Shown here in pieces: positions 7,346-17,326 of a DNA stretch of 64,000 nt. Below the pieces are notes generated by a model. It was given only the letters and a program-made list of their open reading frames with translations, was not told where the DNA came from and ran no database searches. The stretch is from Sphingomonas bisphenolicum (lineage in GTDB: Bacteria; Pseudomonadota; Alphaproteobacteria; Sphingomonadales; Sphingomonadaceae). The stretch spans positions 3,503,501-3,567,500 of the forward strand of contig NZ_AP018817.1 in assembly GCF_024349785.1 (NCBI RefSeq), written 5' to 3'. How positions within the stretch are numbered: position 1 is the first letter of the stretch; each line of letters begins with the position of its first letter. Position numbers and translations under genes: made by a program.

Positions 7346-8263
7346 ATGCAGCAGATGCGGATTGCCATGACCGGCGCGACGGGCTTCGTCGGCGCCGAAA
7401 CGCTGGAGCAGGCGTTGGCGGATGGATTGCGCATCAATGCGCTGACTCGCCGGGCGCAGCCGCCGCGCGCGAAACTGAAATGGGTGCATGGGTCGCTGGA
7501 GGATGGCGCCGCGCTCGATACGCTGGTGCGCGACGCCGATGCGGTGATCCACATTGCCGGCGTGGTGAACGCGCCCGACCGCGACGGTTTCGAGGCGGGC
7601 AATGCGCGCGGCACCATGGCGGTGGTCGATGCGATGCGGAAGCGCGGGATCAAAAGGCTGGTGCATGTGTCGTCGCTGGCGGCGCGGGAGCCGGGCCTGT
7701 CCGACTATGGATGGTCCAAGGAACTGGCCGAGAAGCATGTGAAGGCGAGCGGGCTGGATTGGACGATCGTCCGCCCGCCAGCGATTTACGGGCCGGGCGA
7801 CAAGGAGATGCTGGAGCTTTTCCGCATGGCCAAGCGCGGCATCATGCTGCTGCCGCCGGGCGGGCGGTTGTCGGTGATCCATGTGCGCGATCTGGCGGCG
7901 CTGCTGCTGTCCTTGACGCAGGAGCGTGAAAACAGCCTGACGCGCACCTATGAGGTGGATGACGGCACGCCGGGCGGCTGGGATCATCAGGATTTCGGGG
8001 CCGCGATCGGCCGGGCGGTCGGGCGGACGGTGCGGACCTTCGCCACGCCGGAATGGCTGCTGAACATCGCGGCGCGGACCGACCGGATGGTGCGGGGCCG
8101 CAATGCCAAATTGACGCCGGATCGGGTCGATTATTTCTGCCATCCCGACTGGGTAGTGGGCAAGCGCAAGCAGCCGCCCAAGCGGCTATGGTTACCACAG
8201 GTGAAGACGCAGGACGGGCTACAGGCGACGGCGGCGGCCTATCGGGAAAAGGGCTGGCTGTAA
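7346..8263 (+). CDS. NAD(P)-dependent epimerase/dehydratase-like SDR protein
   Basis: The 305-residue protein is an extended/atypical short-chain dehydrogenase. It has the nucleotide-binding TGATGFVG (about residues 9-16), DADAVIHIAG, VHVSSLAAR and a YGWSKELAEK segment holding the Tyr-x-x-x-Lys pair. This resembles the NDUFA9-like/complex I assembly branch, but the substrate cannot be settled. The start is ambiguous between ATGs at 7346, 7355 and 7367. It follows proB after 5 bases and is convergent with cvpA. Confidence 0.85.
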   Translation: MQQMRIAMTGATGFVGAETLEQALADGLRINALTRRAQPPRAKLKWVHGSLEDGAALDTLVRDADAVIHIAGVVNAPDRDGFEAGNARGTMAVVDAMRKRGIKRLVHVSSLAAREPGLSDYGWSKELAEKHVKASGLDWTIVRPPAIYGPGDKEMLELFRMAKRGIMLLPPGGRLSVIHVRDLAALLLSLTQERENSLTRTYEVDDGTPGGWDHQDFGAAIGRAVGRTVRTFATPEWLLNIAARTDRMVRGRNAKLTPDRVDYFCHPDWVVGKRKQPPKRLWLPQVKTQDGLQATAAAYREKGWL

Positions 8264-8277
8264 CCGCTCAACGGAGG

Positions 8278-8796
8278 TTACTGGTTTTCCGCCGCCGGCT
8301 TTTTGGCGCGCTGTTCCGCCAGAAATTCGCTGATCGCCTGACCGCTGGCGTTGAGCAGCGGATAGGTGCGGGCGTCCGACAGCCAGTCGGGGCGGCGCGC
8401 GCCGCTGCCGTAGAATGTGTCGTAGACCAGACTGAAGGCGAGGAAGAGCAGGGTTGCGCCGATCAGGCCCTTCACCGCGCCAAAGCCCGCGCCCAGCACC
8501 CGGTCGACCGGCCCCAGCACCGACTGGCGAGTGCGGCGGCCGATGGCGTGGGCGATCAGCTTGCCCGCGCCGAAGGTCACGCCAAACACCAGCACCAGCG
8601 CCAGGATCGCCGCGCCGCTGGCGGTGCCGACGAAAGGGGTCAGCACTTCGGCGACCGAGGCATGGAACAGGCGGATGCAGAAGATCGCCAGCACCCAGGC
8701 GATGAGCGAGAGGGTTTCGAGTACGAAACCACGCATGAGGCCGAGCACGGCGCAACCGCCGATGGCGAGCAGGACGGATATGTCGATGGCGTTCAT
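8278..8796 (-). CDS. cvpA: CvpA family membrane protein
   Basis: The 172-residue protein has four predicted transmembrane helices in its first 130 or so residues (ISVLLAIGGCAVLGLMRG; LSLIAWVLAIFCIRLF; AILALVLVFGVTFG; KGLIGATLLFLAFSLVY). It carries the family's RxTRxSxLGPVDRVLGAGFG motif (RRTRQSVLGPVDRVLG, about residues 88-103). CvpA-family proteins are inner-membrane proteins linked to colicin V export and envelope stress. The C-terminal tail (about 130-172) is polar. It lies 11 bases downstream of radA on the same strand, a common alphaproteobacterial arrangement. Confidence 0.92.
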   Translation of the reverse strand: MNAIDISVLLAIGGCAVLGLMRGFVLETLSLIAWVLAIFCIRLFHASVAEVLTPFVGTASGAAILALVLVFGVTFGAGKLIAHAIGRRTRQSVLGPVDRVLGAGFGAVKGLIGATLLFLAFSLVYDTFYGSGARRPDWLSDARTYPLLNASGQAISEFLAEQRAKKPAAENQ

Positions 8797-8807
8797 TGCG
8801 CCTGTGG

Positions 8808-10175
<1,368 letters not shown>

Positions 10176-10264
10176 GGGGTCGATATGGCGGGCAAGTGCG
10201 AACAATGCAAGAACATCGATTGCGTCGCTGGAAACATCCGGCGCGCTGGCGCATTGTTACGGCC

Positions 10265-10963
10265 ATGAAAACTATCCGCGTCGCCAGCTATAATATCCGC
10301 AAGGCCATCGGCACAGACCGGCGACGGATGCCCGAACGGGTGCTGGAGGTGCTGGCGGAGGTCGATGCCGACATCGTCGCCTTGCAGGAGGCCGACCGGC
10401 GTTTCGGCGTGCGGTCGGCAGCCATCCCGCTGCGGCTGATGGACAGCCAGAGCGATTATAAATCGGTGCCGCTGAACGTGCAGGCCGATTCGATGGGCTG
10501 GCACGGCAATGCGCTGCTAGTGCGCAAGAACGCCGAACTGGGCGCACATGACGTGCTGCACCTGCCCTATCTGGAGCCGCGCGGCGCGACCATGGCGGAG
10601 GTGACGACGGGCGGCGCGAGCCTGCGCGTGTTCGGGATGCATCTCGACCTGTCGGGCCTGTGGCGACGCAAGCAGGCCGCCGCGGTGATCCATGCCGCGG
10701 CGCAGGGCGCGGCGATGCCGACGATCTTGATGGGCGATCTCAACGAATGGAGCGCCGGGCGAGGCTGCCTGGCCGATTTTGCGCGCCATTACAGCTTTGC
10801 GCCCTGCGGCCGGAGCTTCCATGCACGGCGGCCGGTGGCGCGGCTCGACCGGATCATGCATTGCGGCAAGCTGACGCTCAAGGATTGCGGGGTGCATGAA
10901 AGCGCCGCGGCAAGGAAGGCGTCGGACCATCTGCCGATCTGGGCCGAGTTTGCGGTTGGGTAG
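10265..10963 (+). CDS. Endonuclease/exonuclease/phosphatase family protein
   Basis: The 232-residue protein shows the EEP-fold signature order: SYNIRKAIG, ADIVALQEADRR (metal-binding Glu, about residue 44), the GMHLDLSG His, ILMGDLNEW (Asp and Asn of the catalytic centre, about residues 158-163) and a C-terminal ASDHLPIWAEF. The fold hydrolyses phosphodiesters in DNA, RNA, lipids or small molecules; the substrate is not clear. There is no signal peptide if translation begins at the ATG at 10265, which I chose over far-upstream in-frame starts because it begins the conserved fold. It is divergent from radA by 89 bp. Confidence 0.88.
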   Translation: MKTIRVASYNIRKAIGTDRRRMPERVLEVLAEVDADIVALQEADRRFGVRSAAIPLRLMDSQSDYKSVPLNVQADSMGWHGNALLVRKNAELGAHDVLHLPYLEPRGATMAEVTTGGASLRVFGMHLDLSGLWRRKQAAAVIHAAAQGAAMPTILMGDLNEWSAGRGCLADFARHYSFAPCGRSFHARRPVARLDRIMHCGKLTLKDCGVHESAAARKASDHLPIWAEFAVG

Positions 10964-11029
10964 CCGCTGCCTCCGTTGTTTTGGCTTGTCAGCCTCGACA
11001 AGTCCGCCGCGCTCTGCGACGCTTGCCCC

Positions 11030-13363
11030 ATGAAGGAGCGGGAATTGCGCCTGGCGCTGGTCTGCTATGGCGGCATCAGCCTGGCGATCTACATGCATGG
11101 CATCACCAAGGAGGTGTGGCATCTGGCCCGCGCCAGCCGCGCCTTCCATGAGGGCGCACCGGGCGGCGGCGGCAGCGAGACGGTCTATGCCCAGGTGCTG
11201 GCAGCGATGGAGGCGGCCAGCGGCGTGCGACTGCGCGTCATGCCGGACATCATCGCGGGCGCCAGCGCGGGCGGGATCAACGGCATCTTCCTGGCGCAGG
11301 CGATCGAGACGGGCCAGTCGCTGGAGCCCCTGACACGCATGTGGCTGGACAATGCCGACGTCGACCGGCTGCTGGATCCCGATGCGCGGCCGGCCCGCGC
11401 CATGACCAAATTCTGGGCCACGCCCCTGGTCTGGATGGCGGCGCGGCGGCCGGGCGACGCGGTGGAGCGCACCGTGGCCCCGGACACGCGCGAGGAAGTG
11501 CGGATGAAACTCTCCCGCTTCATCCGGTCGCGCTGGTTCGAGCCACCCTTTGGCGGAGAGATATTCTCCACCATGTTGATCGACGCCTTCGACGCAATGG
11601 CGGCGACCGGCAACGGTCCGCCGCTGCTACCCGACGGACATCCGCTGGACCTGTTCGTCACCGTCACCGATTTCGAGGGGCATCCGCAAAGCCTGAACCT
11701 CAACAGCCCGCCGCAGGTGATCGAGACCGAGCATCGGCTGTCGATCGGCTTCAAGGCGCGCGGACGCGGGGAGCGACCGTTCGCCGATCCGGCCGAACTG
11801 GTGTTCGCGGCGCGCGCGACCGCCAGCTTCCCCGGCGCCTTCCCGCCCTTCACCGTGCGCGAACTGGACCGGGTGTTGAAGCGCCGCCATCGCGCCTGGC
11901 CGACTCGCGACGCCTTTCTGGGCCGCGCCCTGCCCCGCCATGCCGCACGCGGGACGGCCGAGGATGCGGTGCTGATCGACGGATCGGTGCTGGCCAATGC
12001 GCCCTTCGCCCAGGCGATCGGCGCGCTGCGCAACCGGCCCTCGCGCCGTGAAGTCGACCGACGCTTCGTCTATATCGATCCCAAGCCGGGGCACCGATCC
12101 ATCCGCCTGAACAAGGAAGGCGAGCAGCAGGAGGCGCCGACCGGGGCGGACACGCCCCTGCCCGGCTTCTTCCGCACCATTTTCGGCGCGCTGTCGGACA
12201 TTCCGCGCGAACAGCCGATCCGCGACAATCTGGAGGCGATCGACCGGCACAGCACGCGCATCCGGCGGATGCGGCGGATATTGGACGCGCTGCGTCCCGG
12301 CATCGAGACGGAGGTGGAGAGCGCGATCGGCAAGATGCTGTTCCTGGACCGGCCGACGCCCGCGCGCCTGTCCGCCTGGCGCGCCAAGGCGCAGCAGCGG
12401 GCGGCGAGCGCGGCGGGCTTTGCCTATCCGGCCTATGGGCACCTGAAATTGTCGGGCATCGTCGAATCGCTCTGCGCGCTGCTGTTCCGCCTGAGCGGCG
12501 AAGACAGCGCCATGATGCGCGAAAGCTATCGCCAGGCGATCTGGGCCGATATCCGCAAGGATGGCGCCGACCAGTTGAGCGCGGAGAGCGGTTCGGCCTC
12601 CGCCCCGGTCGCCTTCTTCCGCGCCCACGACCTGGCCTTTCGCATCCGCCGCCTGCGCTATCTGGCGCGGCGGTTGGCCGACACGCTGGAACTGGACGCG
12701 CAGGCCGACGATCCTGCGGTGCAGGGGATGCACGACGCCATCTATGGCGCGCTGACGCTCTATGCCGAATGCGAGGATAGCGACTTCCATGGCGCCGACG
12801 TCGCCGCGGCGGCCAAGGCGGTGTCGACCGATGCCGCCGCCGCGCTGGCGGCGGTGGCACAGGCGCGGGGGTTGAAGGCGCGGGACGAGGCGGCCGACCA
12901 GATGCTGGCGGACGCCTTCGCGGCGCTGCCCAAGACGGGGCGCCGGACGATGCTGCTCGCCTATCTGGGCTTTCCCTTCACCGATATCGCCACCCTACCG
13001 TTGCTCCAGGGTGACACTCTGGATGAATATGATCCGGTGAAAGTCGACCGGATTTCGCCGGAAGATTGTGGCGCGATACGCGGCGGTGGCGCGGCCGCCA
13101 CACTCAAGGGCATTGAATTCAACAACTTCGGCGCGTTCTTTAGCAGGGTCTATCGCGAGAATGACTATCTGTGGGGCCGATTGCACGGCGCCGAGCGGCT
13201 TCTGGACATCGTGATTTCGGCAATGCCCGCAGCAAGCCGTCTTTCGCCCGACGCTCTGGCCGACTATAGGCGGGCCGCGTTTCTGGCGATCCTGGACGAA
13301 GAAGAGTCGCGGCTGCCCCATGTAGCCGATTTGATCGCCAGCTTGCGGGAGGAGATCGGGTGA
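11030..13363 (+). CDS. Large patatin-like phospholipase-family protein
   Basis: The 777-residue protein begins MKERELRLALVCYGGISLAI with the patatin oxyanion-type Gly-rich region. The nucleophile elbow is GASAGG (Ser79) and the catalytic Asp lies in LIDGSVLANAPF (Asp317). Patatins are Ser-Asp dyad lipid acyl hydrolases. The family is usually 300-400 residues; this one has a long helical C-terminal half (about 400-777), like the DUF3376-containing patatin-like proteins of bacteria. There is no signal peptide, so it is probably cytoplasmic or membrane-associated. Its stop overlaps the GTG start of a lipoprotein gene by 4 bases, indicating translational coupling. Confidence 0.9.
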   Translation: MKERELRLALVCYGGISLAIYMHGITKEVWHLARASRAFHEGAPGGGGSETVYAQVLAAMEAASGVRLRVMPDIIAGASAGGINGIFLAQAIETGQSLEPLTRMWLDNADVDRLLDPDARPARAMTKFWATPLVWMAARRPGDAVERTVAPDTREEVRMKLSRFIRSRWFEPPFGGEIFSTMLIDAFDAMAATGNGPPLLPDGHPLDLFVTVTDFEGHPQSLNLNSPPQVIETEHRLSIGFKARGRGERPFADPAELVFAARATASFPGAFPPFTVRELDRVLKRRHRAWPTRDAFLGRALPRHAARGTAEDAVLIDGSVLANAPFAQAIGALRNRPSRREVDRRFVYIDPKPGHRSIRLNKEGEQQEAPTGADTPLPGFFRTIFGALSDIPREQPIRDNLEAIDRHSTRIRRMRRILDALRPGIETEVESAIGKMLFLDRPTPARLSAWRAKAQQRAASAAGFAYPAYGHLKLSGIVESLCALLFRLSGEDSAMMRESYRQAIWADIRKDGADQLSAESGSASAPVAFFRAHDLAFRIRRLRYLARRLADTLELDAQADDPAVQGMHDAIYGALTLYAECEDSDFHGADVAAAAKAVSTDAAAALAAVAQARGLKARDEAADQMLADAFAALPKTGRRTMLLAYLGFPFTDIATLPLLQGDTLDEYDPVKVDRISPEDCGAIRGGGAAATLKGIEFNNFGAFFSRVYRENDYLWGRLHGAERLLDIVISAMPAASRLSPDALADYRRAAFLAILDEEESRLPHVADLIASLREEIG

Positions 13364-13872
13364 GCGGGCGTTTGGGTCTGGTTCCTGTGGTGCTGATGCT
13401 GGCCCTGGCGGCCGGCTGTCGCGGCTCGTCCGCCGACAGTGCACAGGCCGACAATGGCGCTGCGCCGCCAGTCGCCACCGTCGCCACGATCGAGCCGGAT
13501 CCCGCCCCGCTGCTGCCCGCGGCCGAACCGGTGGCGAAGCCGGTGAAGGCATCGCCGCTCGTGACGGTCCGCGCTCAGCCTGCGCCGCGCAACACGCTGG
13601 ACCTGCCGCCGTCCGACGATGGCGGGTCGGCGCTGCCCTTCCCGCAGGAAGTCACGGCCTTCATGGTGGACCGCGACGGGTGCGACCATTTCCGCGGCGA
13701 AGAACCCTATGACGCCGAACGACGCGCCTATATCGCCGAAAATATCGCCGAATTGTGCAGCGGCACCGACGCGAAGCTGGCGATGCTGCGGCGGCGCTAT
13801 GCAGGCGATCGATCTGTGACGGCGGCCTTGCGGGGCTATGAGGACCGGATCGAGGGCGTCTCCAACTATTGA
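13360..13872 (+). CDS. Hypothetical lipoprotein coupled to the patatin gene
   Basis: The 170-residue product starts at a GTG that overlaps the patatin stop (GTGA). Its N-terminus MSGRLGLVPVVLMLALAAGC is a lipoprotein signal with lipobox LAAGC (Cys20). A low-complexity Ala/Pro/Asp linker follows (about 25-85). The C-terminal domain (about 90-170) begins PFPQEVTAFMVDRDGCDHF and contains GEEPYDAERRAYIAENIAEL with two Cys residues. I recognise no characterised family. The product is probably anchored in the envelope. The coupling suggests it works with, or is produced in ratio to, the patatin protein. Confidence 0.75.
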   Translation: MSGRLGLVPVVLMLALAAGCRGSSADSAQADNGAAPPVATVATIEPDPAPLLPAAEPVAKPVKASPLVTVRAQPAPRNTLDLPPSDDGGSALPFPQEVTAFMVDRDGCDHFRGEEPYDAERRAYIAENIAELCSGTDAKLAMLRRRYAGDRSVTAALRGYEDRIEGVSNY

Positions 13873-13876
13873 ATGC

Positions 13877-14167
13877 TCAATCCGCCAGCGCGTCGATCGC
13901 ATGGGCGAGGTCGATGTCGCGTTGTGACAGGCCGCCCGCGTCATGGGTGGTGAGAAGAATGTCCACCCGGTTATAGACGTTCGACCATTCGGGATGATGA
14001 TCCGCCTTTTCGGCCAGGATCGCGACCCGCGTCATGAAGCCGAAGGCGCCGACGAAATCGATGAAGGTGAAGCGGCGCGATATCCCTTCCGGCTCCGCCA
14101 CGCTGGTCCATTGCGGCAGGTCAGCCAGCGCGACGGCGCGATCCTCTTCGCTCAGTTTGCCAATCAT
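13877..14167 (-). CDS. phhB: Pterin-4a-carbinolamine dehydratase
   Basis: The 96-residue protein has the diagnostic [20 protein letters not shown] segment (His57, His58, His75) followed by [11 protein letters not shown]. The enzyme dehydrates 4a-hydroxytetrahydropterin, recycling the cofactor of aromatic amino acid hydroxylases. No phenylalanine hydroxylase gene lies nearby. It is convergent with the lipoprotein gene, with only 4 bases between the stops. Confidence 0.94.
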   Translation of the reverse strand: MIGKLSEEDRAVALADLPQWTSVAEPEGISRRFTFIDFVGAFGFMTRVAILAEKADHHPEWSNVYNRVDILLTTHDAGGLSQRDIDLAHAIDALAD

Positions 14168-14224
14168 GTCCCTATCCTCATGAAATGCCTTGGGGCCTGA
14201 AATGCCTTAGGTTATGTGGCAGGC

Positions 14225-14632
14225 ATGTCGCACCCCGGTCAACCGCTCCGCTTCGCCCCGACCCCCCAGGAGATCGAGACGCTCGCGCTGGAGGCGCTCA
14301 GCCGCCTGCCCGACCCGTTCAACGCGCATCTGTCCGATGTCGTGCTGTTCGTGGAGGAGTTCGCGCCAGCCGACATTTTGAAGGAGATGGAGATTGACGA
14401 CCCTTTCGGCCTGACCGGTCTGTATAGCGGCCGTCCGGTGGGCCAGGAGGCGCAGACCGGGGACGTGCCCCCGACCGTCCATCTGTTCCGCCGCCCGCTG
14501 CTCGACGAATGGGTCGAAACCGGCGTGCCGCTCGACGCGCTCATCACCCATGTCGTGGTGCATGAGATCGGCCATCATTTCGGCCTGTCCGACATCGATA
14601 TGCATGTGCTGGAGGATATGGTCGCCTCATGA
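14225..14632 (+). CDS. Small zincin-like metallopeptidase family protein
   Basis: The 135-residue protein has an HEIGHHFG motif (His113, Glu114, His117), the HExxH zinc site of the compact PF06262-type zincin-like proteins found next to cytochrome or ABC-transporter genes in alphaproteobacteria. The middle contains DDPFGLTGLYSG and VHLFRRPLLDEW, typical of that family. Peptidase activity has not been firmly shown for the family, to my knowledge. I chose the ATG at 14225 over a GTG 9 bases earlier. Its stop overlaps the ccmA start (ATGA), so the genes are coupled. Confidence 0.9.
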   Translation: MSHPGQPLRFAPTPQEIETLALEALSRLPDPFNAHLSDVVLFVEEFAPADILKEMEIDDPFGLTGLYSGRPVGQEAQTGDVPPTVHLFRRPLLDEWVETGVPLDALITHVVVHEIGHHFGLSDIDMHVLEDMVAS

Positions 14633-15228
14633 GCGGGGCGGCGCTGCGCCTGCACGGGCTGGCCTGCCTGCGCGGGGGGCGGATGCTGTTCCGGGACGTG
14701 AACCTGGCGCTGGCGCCGGGCGGCGGGGCGCTGCTGACCGGCCCCAATGGCGTGGGCAAGTCCAGCCTGTTGCGAGTCATTGCCGGGCTGCTGCCGGCCT
14801 TTGCCGGCACGGTGGAGCGAACCGGCGGGATCGCGCTGACCGACGAGCGTCTGGCGCTGGACGCCGACCTGCCGCTGCGCCCAGCGCTCGATTTCTGGGC
14901 TAGGCTGGATCGGGCCGACGGCCACGCGGTGGCGGCGGCGCTGGACGCGATGGCGCTGACGGCGCTGGCCGAGGTGCCGGTGCGGATGCTGTCGACCGGG
15001 CAACGCAAGCGCGCGATGCTGGCGAGGGTGATCGCCAGCGGGGCCGCGATCTGGCTGCTCGACGAGCCGGGCAACGGGCTGGACACGGCGTCCACGGCGT
15101 TGCTGGGCGCGGCGGTGGCGACGCATCTGGCGGCAGGCGGGATCGTAGTCGCAGCCTCCCACCAGCCGCTGCCGATCGACGCGCCGGTGCTGATCGCGCT
15201 GGGCGACTATCAGGCGGAGCCGGCATGA
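14629..15228 (+). CDS. ccmA: Heme exporter ATP-binding protein CcmA
   Basis: The 199-residue ABC ATPase has Walker A GPNGVGKSS (38-46), signature LSTGQRKR (about residues 124-131) and Walker B WLLDEPGNGLD (about 143-153), with the short CcmA layout. With CcmB it forms the ATPase part of the system I cytochrome c maturation machinery at the inner membrane. Start and stop overlap both neighbours by 4 bases. Assignment rests on the family look plus the adjacent ccmB. Confidence 0.92.
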   Translation: MSGAALRLHGLACLRGGRMLFRDVNLALAPGGGALLTGPNGVGKSSLLRVIAGLLPAFAGTVERTGGIALTDERLALDADLPLRPALDFWARLDRADGHAVAAALDAMALTALAEVPVRMLSTGQRKRAMLARVIASGAAIWLLDEPGNGLDTASTALLGAAVATHLAAGGIVVAASHQPLPIDAPVLIALGDYQAEPA

Positions 15229-15872
15229 GGCTGCTCTGGCTGCTCGCCGCGCGGGATTTGCGCCAGGCCTGGGCGTCGGCGGGGCTGTGGCTGCCGGTCG
15301 CGTTCCTGTTGCTGGTCGCCAGCCTCTACCCCTTTGCGGTCGGGCCGGATGCCGCGCTGCTGGGGCGCACCGGCGGCGGGATGCTGTGGATCGCAGCCCT
15401 GCTCGCCAGCCTGTTGCCGGTCGACCGGCTGGTCGCGCCGGACCGGGACAGCGGCGTGCTGGACCAGATCGCGCTGCGCGGCATCGGCGAGGAAATGGTG
15501 GTGATCGCCCGGCTGGCGGCGCATTGGCTGGGCTTCGGCCCGCCGCTGATGATCGCCACCCTGCCCGCCGCGGCGCTGCTGAAGCTGGACGGGGCGACGA
15601 TCATGCAACTGGAGATCGGGCTGTTGATCGGCACGCCCGCGCTGGCGGCGCTGGGGCTGCTGGTGGCGACGCTGACCGCCGGGCTGCGATCGAGCGGCGC
15701 GCTCGCGGGATTGCTGGCGCTGCCGCTGGCGGTGCCGCTGCTGATCTTCGGCGCAGGGACGCTGGGCGACGACAGCGGCGCGGCGTTGAAGTTCCTGGGC
15801 GCGGCGTCGCTGCTTCTGGTCGCGATCACGCCCTTCGCCGGCGGGGCGGCGATCAGGGCCGGGCGGGAATAG
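15225..15872 (+). CDS. ccmB: Heme exporter permease CcmB
   Basis: The 215-residue protein has six hydrophobic segments and starts with the CcmB-type LLAARDLRQAW, followed by LWLPVAFLLLVASLYPFAVG. The conserved LLPVDRLVAPDRDSGVLDQI cytoplasmic segment (about residues 64-83) is present. It forms the membrane part of the CcmAB complex used in cytochrome c biogenesis. Its ATG overlaps the ccmA stop (ATGA). ccmC, D, E, F, G and H are not in this window, so the system must be split across the chromosome. Confidence 0.92.
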   Translation: MRLLWLLAARDLRQAWASAGLWLPVAFLLLVASLYPFAVGPDAALLGRTGGGMLWIAALLASLLPVDRLVAPDRDSGVLDQIALRGIGEEMVVIARLAAHWLGFGPPLMIATLPAAALLKLDGATIMQLEIGLLIGTPALAALGLLVATLTAGLRSSGALAGLLALPLAVPLLIFGAGTLGDDSGAALKFLGAASLLLVAITPFAGGAAIRAGRE

Positions 15873-15972
15873 GCATTTCGCGACGCGGCCTCCGTTCATT
15901 GACGAACGGCGGCGAATCTGGCAGTTTCCCTTACGGCAGCCGAGAAAACATCGGCGCCAGGAGAGGATGCCC

Positions 15973-16224
15973 ATGAACCGAATTCAAACGAATTCCGGAA
16001 ATCTTTTTCATGCGCTTTTGATGCGATGCCTGGCGGACCAGCATCAGCCCACCGACGAGGAGATCGACCTTGTCGCCGGCAAGATCTGGCATGAGAGCCG
16101 CGGATCGGCGACCGGCCAGCCCTGGCTGGATGTGGCGCGGGGCAGCGATGCGCACCGGCAGATGGTCGATGCGGCCATGATGGCGCTCACCCCTTGCGCG
16201 CGGGAGCCGGTCCCGCTGCGATAG
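15973..16224 (+). CDS. Hypothetical 83-residue protein
   Basis: The product begins MNRIQTNSGNLFHALLMRC and contains DQHQPTDEEIDLVAGKIWHESRGS, suggesting a small alpha-helical soluble protein. There is no signal peptide and no family I recognise. An AGGAGAGG ribosome binding site lies six bases before the ATG at 15973, which I prefer to the ATG at 15967. It stands alone, 100 bases after ccmB. Confidence 0.6.
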   Translation: MNRIQTNSGNLFHALLMRCLADQHQPTDEEIDLVAGKIWHESRGSATGQPWLDVARGSDAHRQMVDAAMMALTPCAREPVPLR

Positions 16225-16351
16225 CCGCGGCGACCTCCCTGCCGAGCGGCCCAATGCCCTCTCCTTTTGACCGGGACGCGGACACGCGCCGCCGTCCCCT
16301 CCTCCCTTCCGCCCGCTCGACATCCCCCTGCCCTTGCGCCAAAGGCGGCGG

Positions 16352-17245
16352 ATGTTCGGTATCGTCGCATCCATTCTGTTCGTCCTGATCTGGTCCACCG
16401 GCTTCATCGTCGCGCGGGCGGTGGTGCCGCATGGGGCGCCAGAACTGATCCTGGCGGTGCGGCTGACCGCGACGACGCTGCTGCTGGGCGGGTGCGCGCT
16501 CTATGCGCGGCAGGCGTGGCCGCGGGGGCGACGGCTGGGATTGCACCTGGCGGCAGGGGCGATGCTGCATGGCCTGTACCTGACCGTAAGCTGGTGGGCC
16601 GTGAGCCGGGGGATGCCGGCCGGGATCATGTCGCTGCTGGGCGCGACCCAGCCGCTGATGGTCGCGGTGGCGAGCGTCGCACTTTTGGGCGAACGCTTGC
16701 CGGGGCGGAGTTGGGCGGGCCTCGCCATCGCGATCGGCGGGGTGGTGTGCGTGTTGTTGCCGGCACTGGAGCGCAGCGGCGCCGGCGCGATCGGTCTGGT
16801 GCCGGTGGTGGCGGGTGTGATCGCGGTCATCGCCATGACCGGCGGAACGCTGATCCAGCGCGGCGCGATCGCCGGTGATCCGATCCTGATGTCGGGCGCG
16901 GCACAGAATCTGGGCGGCGCGCTGGTGGCGATCGCCGCAACGCTGATCGTTGGGGAATGGCGCTGGGACAATGACCCGCTATTGTGGATCGGCCTTGGCT
17001 GGTCGGTGCTGGGGCTGTCGGCAGCGGGGCTGTCGCTGCTCGTGTGGCTGGTGCGGCATCAGGGGCCGACGCGCATGTCTATGCTGTTGCTGCTGGTGCC
17101 GCCGCTGGCCGCCATCGAGGCATGGCTGCTGTTCGGCGAGCGGCTGGGGCCGGTGCAGCTTGTCGGGTTCGCGCTGGCGCTGGGCGGCGTGCTGCTCGGG
17201 CGGTCGCAGGGAAAGAAGATGACTGGGGTGGTGGAGCCGGCTTGA
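16352..17245 (+). CDS. DMT (EamA) family transporter
   Basis: The 297-residue protein has about ten hydrophobic helices in two EamA repeats. Repeat one starts with FGIVASILFVLIWSTGFIVAR, and the second half ends each repeat with PLAAIEAWLLFGERLGPVQLVGFALALGG, the family's conserved closing motif. DMT carriers export amino acids or other small metabolites across the inner membrane; the substrate is not predictable. I use the ATG at 16352 rather than the TTG at 16334. Confidence 0.92.
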   Translation: MFGIVASILFVLIWSTGFIVARAVVPHGAPELILAVRLTATTLLLGGCALYARQAWPRGRRLGLHLAAGAMLHGLYLTVSWWAVSRGMPAGIMSLLGATQPLMVAVASVALLGERLPGRSWAGLAIAIGGVVCVLLPALERSGAGAIGLVPVVAGVIAVIAMTGGTLIQRGAIAGDPILMSGAAQNLGGALVAIAATLIVGEWRWDNDPLLWIGLGWSVLGLSAAGLSLLVWLVRHQGPTRMSMLLLLVPPLAAIEAWLLFGERLGPVQLVGFALALGGVLLGRSQGKKMTGVVEPA

Positions 17246-17326
17246 TCTGCACGGGCTTGGACTAGCCCGTCACCGAACCGTCATCTTCTGCAACATCGCT
17301 GTCATGATCGCGCGATAAGGGACGAC

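Noticed and set aside
8260..8281. GTAACC/GGTTAC inverted repeat between the SDR gene and cvpA
   Set aside because: The stem is only six bases with no T-run; not convincing as a terminator.
14181..14208. Direct repeat TGAAATGCCTT twice, 17 bases apart
   Set aside because: It is too short and isolated, with no palindrome or promoter context, and is consistent with a small local duplication.
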